64,000 nucleotides of DNA from Actinostola sp. cb2023 (lineage: Eukaryota; Cnidaria; Anthozoa; Actiniaria; Actinostolidae): the NCBI GenBank assembly GCA_033675265.1, contig JAUJYZ010000773.1, positions 608,914 through 672,913 on the forward strand, written 5' to 3'. The translations under genes and the position numbers were made by a program. Below, piece by piece: positions 24,201 through 36,200 of this stretch. Below the pieces are notes generated by a model that saw only the letters and a list, made by a program, of their open reading frames with translations, did no database searches and was not told where the DNA came from. Positions within the stretch are counted from its first letter, which is position 1, and each line of letters starts with the position of its first letter.

Positions 24201-27200
24201 TGCCTGACCAGGAACTGGTAAGTAGTGCACAGGCGTGTACTGATATGCCTGACCAGGAACTGGTAGGTAGTGTGTGGCATTGGGTTCAAGTGCAGTTCAC
24301 CCACAATTAATTTCATAAAACATTGTTGCAGTCAACTCTCTCCAGTTGGACACCTATCTAAGTTGGACACCCATCTAAGTTGGACACCCATCTAAGTTGC
24401 ACACCCATGGACAGCTCGCTAAGTAGAACAGCAAAAGTTAGTTCCAAAGGTGTCCAGGTCAGAGAGAGTTGACTGTCATGACTCTTTCAAAGACTATTCC
24501 ATCTCTGTCTGAAGACTAACACTTCACCATAATTAGGACAGCAATCTTGAGTTCATTGAATGTAAAACTGAATGTAAAACTTATGCTACTTTCAGGTCCT
24601 TCCTTATCTTGTTGAACGAAAGACGTGGGACGACTTGTGGACCAGTGTCAGGTCTCCTAGATTTGAAGGTCAAGTTACAAGGATGAAGGTAAAGACTAAT
24701 ATTAATCCACTTGCCTCAATGTCGTAATAATAAACTATATTTCGTACTTTCATCAGAGGTCGGGCATCACTAACCTGATCTACTTGGTGGAAGGTTCACC
24801 TAAAGACATCACTGGAAGACCTGGTCATGAAGTGGAACAGTTCCTACAAGTAAACGTCACTCTTGTATTCCTTATTCACATGACTTTAATAAGCCATTTC
24901 AATGAGAGAAAATATGTTGTGTCTTAGCTAAGTCATGAACAACTCGTATAAATGGGTCAAATCAGCAAAATATATGTTCAACTGAGCCACGGCATAGCTA
25001 AAGCTAGGGGTTCCAGCTTATCTAACTTAACTTAAAGAACCTGTTGAACTCTTCGTAAGAGTAGGGGGTTATTTCCCTGTTCAACAGCCTATTTCAAATT
25101 GGAGGCATAACACACTAACGTACACATACTAATTAACTCCTCATGATTGTAAGCTGCTCGGCTGCCGTAGGCGCCTTCATATGCAGCCTGAAAAAGTCCT
25201 CCATTGGTTGTAAAGCGCATTGAGACAATGCGAAATGCGCTATATAAGAACCGATTTATTATTATTATTATTACCCATTTATATGTCAAGTCGACAATCG
25301 TGGTTCCTAAGCCGTGACTTATTTTCTCTTATATAAATGGGCCTATAAATGTCAAAATTGAGATGTTAATTTCTTTGGTTTATATACATTATCATTGAAG
25401 TGCAATTGTAATGTTCAATGCTTTCACACAAACTGACGGCTGCCAATCGAAGTCCTTCAGTATATGAATGTTTTTTTTTTTTTTAAATTTAAAGTTCTTT
25501 ATTTGCATTTACAAAATTTACAAGAACAAATACAGATATAACATACAGATATAAATAGAGTTCCAGACTTACGGTACGCACGCAATGCATTATGTGATTA
25601 TTACAAAGGAAAAGTTAGCACCAATTCTAGACACAGGGAGCCCAAGCTATGTTTTGCTCACTTGGTGCTCACTTTTCCTTTGTAATAATCTCTCAATACA
25701 TTGCGCGCGTACCGGAAGTCTGGAACTCTTGATGCTTGTATGGTGATTTGTGACCATGATGGTAATGATGATGATGATGATACTATTGGTTGTAAAGGTT
25801 ATGTTGTTAGATGATCACAGATGATGATGGTGATGATACTATTGATGATACTATTGGTTGTCAAGGGTATGTTGTTAGATGATCACAGGATGATGATGAT
25901 GGTGATGATACTATGGATGATACTATTGGTTGTCAAGGTTATGTTGTTAGATGATCACAGGATGATGATGATGGTGATGATACTATGGATGATACTATTG
26001 GTTGTCAAGGTTATGTTGTTAGATGATCACAGGATGATGATGATGATGATACTATTGATGATACTATTGGTTGTCAAGGTTATGTTGATAGATGATAACA
26101 GGATGATGATGATGATGATGATGATACTATTGATGATACTATTGGTTGTCAAGGTTATGTTGTTAGATGATCACAGGATGATGATGATGATGATACTATT
26201 GATGATACTATTGGTTGTCAAGGTTATGTTGATAGATGATAACAGGATGATGATGATGGTGATGATACTATTGATGATACTATTGGTTGTCAAGGGTATG
26301 TTGTTAGATGATCACAGGATGATGATGATGATACTATTGGTTGTCAAGGTTATGTTGATAGATGATAACAGGATGATGATGATGGTGATGATACTATTGA
26401 TGATACTATTGGTTGTCAAGGTTATGTTGTTAGATGATCACAGGATGATGGTGATGACAATAATAAACAGCATATTCACACTTTTCTATTCCTAGAACAA
26501 GAACGGCACTTGATGACCTATGCTGATTTCACTAGAAATGCAAATCACCCAACAATAAATGCCAGAAGAGAAGCACAACCAACACACGGCATTGTTTGGT
26601 CGGCTGGTGAATTTGCTGAAAACATAAGAAGGTGATATAAGTGGAATTGTTCCATCTTTGTTAAACTAACAGAAGCCGATAATCCAAGATTCAATAGGGC
26701 ACTGATGATAAGGCAGGGTCATACATAACCTAAAATTCAATGGATTGGCAGTACGTATATAAAATAAATAAAAATAGTACAGTTCTCAGTACTTTTTGGT
26801 ATCTTTTTTGCCTTTCTAGGGGGGTCAACTGCCCCCCTGTGCTGTGTACGGCCCTGTAAGGGGGTGTAGATGGGGTACTATGCCCCACCCTACTGTGATG
26901 CTCTGGTGAGGGAATGAATGGGGCTTGTTAGCCCTAACTTCTATTCCCATTGTCCATTGTTGATCTGCTGAAACTTGGTTTATTGCCTTGGAGACAGCAT
27001 ATTCTCTAAGTACAATGTAAATGCATGTCAAATGATGTCCAATTTGAATTTGTGTAAACCAACTTAATAGGGGTATCGAAGCAAGACTTTGCGAGACTCT
27101 GAGATAAGGCATTTTTTGCGAGCCCGAGACGCGTTTTCACCGATTTCCTTTGATTTCAAAATTCGAGACTCTGAGACCGCTTTTTGCGAAAAAACTAGAC

Positions 27201-30200
27201 CCGAAAAATTTGACCGAGATTTTGCAAGACTCTGACTTTTTGCAGGGACCATTCGACACCCCTATGTTATATATATTAGATGGGCCTAGATGTAAATTAC
27301 TTTGTAATTCTAGTTTACCCAATAAAGTGTTATTGTTATTATTATTATTATTATTGTATTTGCGGAAGAATCCGCAGAATTTATCGAAATGTTAAAAGAA
27401 ATAGGTTTAGAAAGTAAACAACAAAAGTATATTGCTAGAAAAATAAGTAATATTATTATCAGGTCAAAATATTATATTTTCTGTTGTAGAAATAAGGACT
27501 GGCTTAATCCCGAATTAATGAAGTCTTAAACATTGTTTTTTATTTTTTATTTTTTATTTTATTTATTTATTTATGTTACTATTTTCTTTTTGTTAGTAAT
27601 ATTTTCGAGTTCAAGTAGCCAATTGTAAATTACCTACATGTAGTGAGATTTGCAATTGTTTGTGTAAAAATACATGAAATAAAGTTTTCATTATTATTAT
27701 TATTATTATTACCTAATGTACTTGATAGTTTGGTGAATAGTCTGTTGCAGAATAAAACTGTACATCAAGAACTAGCCTGCATCTCAGTCATTCCCAGACT
27801 GCTCTCTCTGACTGTCAGGGAGAGTGAGCTGGGAATGATTCAGCAAAGACTAACTAGAGAAGGTTGTCGTCTTTTATTGAAGAAAAATGTTATGTGTGTT
27901 TAGTCATCACAGGCATGATAGAGATGTTGGATGCACCTTGGACCGTACTCACCAGCTGACTGACTCCATTCTAGTTGTCCAGGGACTGACAGCTTACAAT
28001 ACTGTATGTTGTGAACACCACAATATTATTACATGTAGATACAATACATTACACTACACTACATTACACTACATTTATCGAATTCATGAATAATTAATGA
28101 GGGAAATACAATAGAAATCATAAGTGTAGCAAACATCTGTAAATCGGATACAGAATCGTCCTCATTTGCATTCAACTTTAACTTGGATTTTCTCGGCCAA
28201 ACTGTTTCCTATCATCCAAATTATAGCAAAACATCCACTTATACATCGTTGGATTCGATAAGTCAGATACAATATTCGCGTCCGAACTGTATGGTATTTA
28301 CAAATTTACAATACCATACAGTTCGGCCGCTCATATTGTATCTATTACACGAATATTGTGTATTACTTATCGAATCCAACGATGTATAAGTGGATGTTTT
28401 ACTATAATTTTGATGATAGGAAACAGTTTGGCCAAGAAAATCCAAGTTAAAGTTGAATGCAAATGAGGACGAATCTCTTGCCAATTTACAGATGTCTGCT
28501 ACGCTTATGATTTCTATTGTATTTCCCTCATTAATTATTCATGAATTCGATAAGTGATACCGGTAGATACAATATGAGCAGCTGTACTGTATGGGAATCA
28601 CAAACTCGAGCCACAGGCCAGACATTATAATTCCCATACAATACGGTTGCGAATATTGTATAAGACTTATCATATGCATAGATGTATAAAATCTTGTTCT
28701 GCTATAATTTTCAAGACACCAGTAAGTTTGGTCAAGAAATCAAAGTTAAAGTCTAGTATGCAAATGAATACGATTTTGTATCAGAAATACAAGTATCACC
28801 AGTTCATAATGTTGTCAATAGCTCTTTGACAGTTCATAATGTTGTCAATAGCTCTTTGACTGTGTGTGTTTCAGAATTGTCATAGTCTGTTTAAGAAAAC
28901 CCTTGCCGACTACCTAAAAGTGCCTGGACAAACTGCAGATGGTAATTAGGAGGCTTACATATACACAATGTACATGTTTTCTAGTCAATTATATATATTG
29001 TTATATACCAACTGTCAAAGTTCATTTTTCTCGTGCTCTGATTGGGTGAGCTGGTATCACGTGAACGTGAACAAGTTTTCATGTTTCCCCGGCAACAGCT
29101 CTCAGCGGGCAACAATATGTTGTGGACCGGCAATAACAAAACCGGAAGTTGATTGAGCTTTGTAACCTTGATTGGCGTTGGTAATCGTGCTTGAAAAGCG
29201 GGAAACCCATCTTTTTGTTGTTCTTTGACAGTCGGTATATAACAAAACACTTATTGACTGGGACCTCGGGAAAGCAGTATGTTTTGTGGTCCCTCGACCG
29301 CGAATGTTTCCCTCGGCTCCGCCTCTGGAAACATTCGCGGTCTCGGGACCACAAAACATACTGTTTCCCTCGGTCCCAGTCAATAAGTCTTAATTATTAT
29401 TATCTGTTGTAGTTACTGTTTAAATTGGTAAATGTAGTGCTTGATTGGTGTACACTGATGCAGTCTCGTGTTATTTATAAAGAGTGTGTGCAAATCCACC
29501 TTGAAGACTACACAGACCAACTTGTTTCCATCAATGTCTTCCAGTATTATACTCTTTATCTAGAGGTATGTACTCTATTCAACCATTCATTATTCATTTA
29601 TCCCTTTATTCATCCATCCATGCATTCATGCATTCATTCATCCATCCATTTATTCATTCATTTATTCATCCATCCATGCATTCATCCATGCATTCATTCA
29701 TTTATTCATCCATTCATTCATCCATCCATTTATTCATTTATTCATTCATCCATCCATTCATCCATCCATCCATCCATCCATCCATCCATCCATCCATCCA
29801 TCCATCCATCCATCCATCCATCCATCCATCCATCCATCCATCCATCTATTCATTCATCCATCCATTCATCCATCCATCCATTCATTCATCCATTCATTCA
29901 TCCATCCATCCATCCATCCACTCATCCATCCATCCATCTATCCATTCATTCATCCATTCATCCATCCATCCATCCATCCATCCATCCATCCATCCATCCA
30001 TCTATTCATTCATTTTCTCCAGTTAATGTATTTCCTCAATTTCCTATTCTGAAGGTGTTTAGAGGTCTAAGGCTTTATCGCACAGAAACTGAAGAAGAAA
30101 CCCAAGAATTCTTGTCAAGATTCAATGCTCAAGACAGTAAGTTGCGACTAATAATACCTGTACGTGTGATCTTGACTTATAGTTGAATTGTGACTTCAGA

Positions 30201-33200
30201 TCAAGTTGTTGATGATGACAAAGGTGCTAATAATCAGCCAAACCAAAAGGTTGCAGAAAGGTGAGGACTTTAGACAGTGGTTGTGATGTGTAGTGATGGA
30301 GATAGCATTGATATTCCTGATGTAAAAATAAAATAAATATAAATTACTTTTTTTACGTGTCAATCGATCTAGCATTACTGCTAATATGGGGACACGACTC
30401 TCACACTCACTCACTCACTCACTCACTCACTCACTCACTCACTCACTCACTCACTCACTCACTCACTCACTCACATAACAATAATTATAATTATAATAAA
30501 AATAGTAGTAGTAGTAATAATAATAATAATAGAAATAACATCACTTGTTTGGTGCTCAGGATGGAGGCTGATGTAATGTTTGCCAGTGATTCACAAGAGG
30601 AAGAAATCATGTTACAACAGGTCTGGTAAAGATTAGTAAAGATCTGCAATTCAAATTAAGAAAATGATGCAATAATGGAATCGTAATATGTTAATATTAC
30701 GATTTAAAAAATATTAAATATTAAAAATATTAAATAGTTTCCCAAAGGGCAGTTGCCATCAGTCTGTTGTGTGGAAAGTTAGGATTCAGAGCAACACCCA
30801 GGGTCTTAGAATGTTGAGGAGAAGGTGCTGCCTTGTTTTCCCAACTGCACATGGTTAGACATTATTTTGTGTGATTCGACATTATTTTGTGTGATTCAGA
30901 TCATGACATGTCAGTAGTCCCGTCTCTCCATAATACACTACTAACCTGAATTAGAGCAAGAACCTCTGACAGCATAACAAACCCTGACCATGACTGCTCT
31001 CAGCATCGCAATTGCCCTGACTGCGTGTGTACATGTATGTGCGTGTGTCTGTTGGTGTGTGTTGGTGTATGTTCATGAATTCCTTTCAATAATTAAATAT
31101 TAAATCCTCACTCTCACATCCCTCTCGTAGGCTCTACAGCAAAGTCTTGCAGACGACACTCAGCCACTTCAGCAGGGTGCAACCGTAATTATGGCACATC
31201 ACGAAAATAGACCAAACACTTCAACAACACTACATGCAGCAACACCAGAGGAAACCAACAGCACAACCAACAATGGCGACCAAAACAATGATGCTGGTAC
31301 AAATGCCTCACACGCAAGCAATGCTGGTACTGGCAGAAATGCCTCACACGCAAGCAATGCTGGTACTGACAGAAATGCCTCACACTCAAGCAATGCTGGT
31401 ACTGACAGAAATGCCTCACACTCAAGCAATGCTGGTACTGACAGAAATGCCTCACACGCAAGCAATGATGGTACTGACAGAAATGCCTCACACTCAAGCA
31501 ATGCTGGTACTGGCAGAAATGCCTCACACGCAAGCAATGCTGGTACTGACAGAAATGCCTCACACTCAAGCAATGCTGGTACTGACAGAAATGCCTCACA
31601 CTCAAGCAATGCTGGTACTGACAGAAATGCCTCACACTCAAGCAATGCTGGTACTGGCAGAAATGCCTCACACTCAAGCAATGCTGGTACTGGCAGAAAT
31701 GCCTCACACGCAAGCAATGCTGGTACTGGTACAAATGCCTCACACACAAGCAATGCTGGTACTGACAGAAATGCCTCACACTCAAGCAATGCTGGTACTG
31801 ACAGAAATGCCTCACACTCAAGCAATGCTGGTACTGACAGAAATGCCTCACACGCAAGCAATGCTGGTACTGGCAGAAATGCCTCACACGCAAGCAATGC
31901 TGGTACTGACAGAAATGCCTCACACTCAAGCAATGCTGGTACTGACAGAAATGCCTCACACGCAAGCAATGCTGGTACTGGCAGAAATGCCTCACACGCA
32001 AGCAATGCTGGTACTGGCAGAAATGCCTCACACGCAAGCAATGCTGGTACTGGTACAAATGCCTCACATGCAAGCAATGCTGGTACTGGCAGAAATGCCT
32101 CACACGCAAGCAATGCTGGTACTGGCAGAAATGCCTCACACGCAAGCAATGCTGGTACTGGCAGAAATGCCTCACATGCAAGCAATGCTGGTACTGACAG
32201 AAATGCCTCACATGCAAGCAATGCTGGTACTGGCAGAAATGCCTCACATGCAAGCAATGCTGGTACTGGCAGAAATGCCTCACACTCAAGCAATGCTGGT
32301 ACTGGCAGAAATGCCTCACATGCAAGCAATGCTGGTACTGACAGAAATGCCTCACACTCAAGCAATGCTGGTACTGACAGAAATGCCTCACACTCAAGCA
32401 ATGCTGGTACTGACAGAAATGCCTCACACTCAAGCAATGCTGGTACTGACAGAAATGCCTCACACTCAAGCAATGCTGGTACTGACAGAAATGCCTCACA
32501 CGCAAGCAATGATGGTACTGGTACAAATGCCTCACACGCAAGCAATGCTGGTACTGACAGAAATGCCTCACACGCAAGCAATGCTGGTACTGGCAGAAAT
32601 GCCTCACACGCAAGCAATGCTGGTACTGACAGAAATGCCTCACACTCAAGCAATGCTGGTACTGACAGAAATGCCTCACACGCAAGCAATGCTGGTACTG
32701 ACAGAAATGCCTCACACTCAAGCAATGCTGGTACTGACAGAAATGCCTCACACGCAAGCAATGATGGTACTGGTACAAATGCCTCACACGCAAGCAATGC
32801 TGGTACTGACAGAAATGCCTCACACGCAAGCAATGCTGGTACTGGTACAAATGCCTCACACTCAAGCAATGCTGGTACTGACAGAAATGCCTCACACGCA
32901 AGCAATGCTGGTACTGGTACAAATGCCTCACACTCAAGCAATGCTGGTACTGGTACAAATGCCTCACACACAAGCAATGCTGTTGGCATCAAACAGGAAT
33001 GCATAGAGGAGGAGGACGATGACTTACAAAATATTATACAATTTAAACTTTATGATGAAATACAAAGCAACCTCCAGGAGGACTGCACTAGAAGTGAAAC
33101 ATCTACAAACCTTGAAGCTGATGATGACGAATTAAGGAAAGCTTTAGAGCAAAGTAGACTGCAATATCAAATCGAGCAAAGGACAGTAGAAGTGGACAGC

Positions 33201-36200
33201 AGTATGTCTGGTGCACAAGGACTTGAAATAAAAGAAAAGCTTGATTCAAAAGGTGATTCTGAGGATGAATCACTGCAAAAAGCTTTGCAAGAAAGTGTCA
33301 ATTCACAGTGTGAAATGGAGCAAAGGACAACAAAAACGGCAAGTAATTTGCATTGTGCTCGAGTTGAAGGCAGTTCCAGCAGAGGCGACAAGCATCAATC
33401 AAAGAGTCATTCAGATGACGAGCTGCAAGAGGTTTTACAGCAGAGTAAAATGCAATATGAAATGGGGAAAAATCAGGACAAATTGTCAAGTGACAGTTAC
33501 GACGAGGATGAAGCATTGAGAAAAGCACTTGAACTCAGTAAACAAGGAATGGAAAGTGGAAAAAAAGAGAAAAGGAAAGAAAAGGAATAGTGGGAACAAA
33601 AATGGGATGTCATCTTATCAGAATAATGAACACTCAGGGCAAAAGACAGAGTTTGAAGAGTTTATTATTGACAGTCAAGAAGACGACAACAATCCTGAGG
33701 TCTTTTTCCATGATTTTGAGGTCCCAGATTTTGCCAATGAAAAGCCAGATTCAAGAGATGATTTGTCAAATAATGGTAACAATACTTCCACTCCTAAGAA
33801 CTCTAATTCCATTATTCCTCCAATGCCATTATCTCCAAGACAAAGTAATGGTGGACACCAAGTAGTTAATACTTTGAGTGAGCAAACTTCAGTTGAATTG
33901 TCAAATACGTCCTTGAACAATAGCGATGATAAAGAGCAGGGTGATGATAGAAGCCAAGAATGCTCCAACACATTGACAGGTACATCAAACGTTGATACTT
34001 GTGCCATTTTGGTGGACAGCCAAGACTATGATGATGATGTCATCACAATACACCGTGGTAAAAGTAACTCAGAACCAGAACAAAACTTCTCCCTGTTTTC
34101 AAGGACATGATTCTATCATGATTGACAGCCAAGATGACATCGAGGATCTCGACAGTGGCACTGATTATATGATAGCAAGACAGCTTCACGAAGAGTTAAA
34201 CAACGAAGTAAACAATAACAGAAGTAACAATGTTGCCACAATTTCAACACCAACATTTGAGTCTAATACCAGAGTAAATAGTCAGATTGATTCGTATAGA
34301 GATGAGCAGCAGAAACGATTTAGAGAGTTAAAAACTGGTAAAAGTCCATCCACTAGGAATCCAGGCCTGGCTTTTAGACAAAAAGCTGAGGCTATCGCAA
34401 GGGGAAAGGAATCGTTATTGTCAGTTGGAAGACATCTAGGAAGTGATGCAGGCAGTCCAAGAAGGAGACCAGACAAAAGAGGTTGTGATGGTAAAGTCAA
34501 GAACACTTCAAGCATCTACAAGACTTCCAGGTATTGAAGATAATGGAGGTAGTCACAGTACATGGGAGATGATAGGAGGCCATAATCTTGATGGTGAAGT
34601 TGATAGTTGAAGAGATGATGATGATATTGATGGTGATGATGATAATAGCGATGATGATGATAGCGATGGTGATTATTGATGATGGTGATGATGATAGCAT
34701 TGATGGTGATGATGATAGTTGAAGAGATGATGATAATAGCGATGGTGATATGATTAAATTTTGTAGCTTTGATCTTGTTCACCAACTAGAAGCGCAAGGC
34801 CTTATTTGGGGCAGATGCTTGGTGTATGATTACAATCATACTATCATACTATTCTTTTTGCATTGACAAAATATTCCCTGAAACTTGTGCTCGTCATCAT
34901 TCTCGTCTACCAAGCTTAAGCCCCTTATTGTTGACAGTGGTGGTGACAGTAATGACTGATGTTATGATAATAATCTTAACCTGTTTCTTGTACAATGTTC
35001 TATTCCAGTACAATTACCAAAGATGAAACCAGACAAAATATGACAGCAAGAAAGAGCTGTAATTTCTAGTCCAAGAAGTCGCCCAGAATCTAGTCTTGGT
35101 TACAGTTCATCTTCAAGTTCGACCAGTAATTCAAGATACAGCAGCTCACTAACATTTCCTCAGTCACCTTCTCCATCAATCAATAACACAAGAACAAGCA
35201 GCACAACAGAGTCAGGAGGGTCATTCACTTTCCCAGCAAGTTCACCACAGCCAAGTCATTCTAGGTAAGTATGACCGCTATCATCTGTATCAGGGTTAAT
35301 GCCCAAACAAAGTCTGGTGCATTTGACTGGCTATGCCAGGCATTCTGTCAGCTATTTTCAATGCTGGAGCATCTTGCTGCTTTAATGCTAGTTGAGCCAC
35401 CTACTCTCCTGCTACAGCCTGCTGCTCAAAGACCCAGTGCATTTGACTGGCTACGCCAGGCATTCTGTCAGCTAGTTTGAATGCTGGAGCATCTTGCTGC
35501 TTTAATGCTAGTTGAGCCACCTACTCTCCTGCTACAGCCTGCTGCTCAAAGACCCAGTGCATTGACTGACTACGCCAGGCATTCTGTCAGCTAGTTTGAA
35601 TGCTGGAGCATCTTGCTGCTTTAATGCTAGTTGAGCCACCTACTCTCCTGCTACAGCCTGCTGCTCAAAGACCCAGTGCCAACCAGGAGGCTTTATCTTG
35701 CATAGTTATTAGTTACATTGTGGATTCATCACAAACGTTTTCTCTCCTCTTGTAAAATGTGTTTCAGATCAGCAAGTGATGATGCAGTGCATGGATTTGT
35801 GTTTCCTAGCAGCGTGAGTACCATATTTTACTTTATTGTTACTCATGGTGATATTGATGATCATTTCAATAATGACAGTAGGGGTGTAAGACACAGGTAG
35901 TGATGTTGATAGTGCTTGTGGTGGTAGTTGTAAGTATGACAGTAGCAACAGTGGTGTTGGTGGTGGTGATTATGACGACGATGATGCTCACAAGATAGCA
36001 ACAATCATCTCCATTATGTAAAATCAGATTACTTTTTACATTTTATTGGGATTTGTTTTTGCTACTCAGTCTTGTTTGTTGTCTATTTAAAGCAATGTTT
36101 TTGTACTTTCCATATAGTCTTCAAGTCCAAGTCCATCAATGAATAACAACCATGCAGACGAGCACACAAGAACCAGCAAAGGCACAAGTGCACCTAAATG

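Larger units (their letters stand above)
23612..28003 (+). other. ERCC4 nuclease core (exons 11-16)
   Basis: Exon 11 gives [14 protein letters not shown] (the acidic DxxE strand of the fold). Exon 12 gives [14 protein letters not shown], matching the ERKxxxD catalytic signature of XPF/MUS81 nucleases. Exon 13 gives [15 protein letters not shown], which corresponds to the conserved RCG...YLVE segment of MUS81. Exon 16 gives [17 protein letters not shown], equivalent to the kRTxDxxET segment. Metal-binding D, E, R, K and D all appear present, so catalysis is plausible. Junctions 11/12, 13/14 and 15/16 each miss frame by one base. Exon 14 adds about 45 residues ([20 protein letters not shown]...) not usual in this fold. 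Confidence 0.8.

Noticed and set aside
23645..24316. Minus-strand repeat protein ([15 protein letters not shown] units)
   Set aside because: By-product of the 45-base array; no start context, splice sites or family resemblance.
27732..27818. Extension of nuclease exon 15 upstream
   Set aside because: The region forms an imperfect hairpin with the exon and includes a stop in the needed phase; the acceptor GACTGTCAG at 27818 fits better.
30357..30629. Short protein including [11 protein letters not shown]
   Set aside because: ACTC microsatellite; only 30560-30620 is exon, in phase with its neighbours.
31189..33006. Minus-strand and frame +2 open frames of about 600 codons over the 36-base array
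   Set aside because: They exist only because the period is a multiple of three and lacks stops in several frames. The UIMs, upstream splice and downstream frame support the + strand frame starting at 31131.
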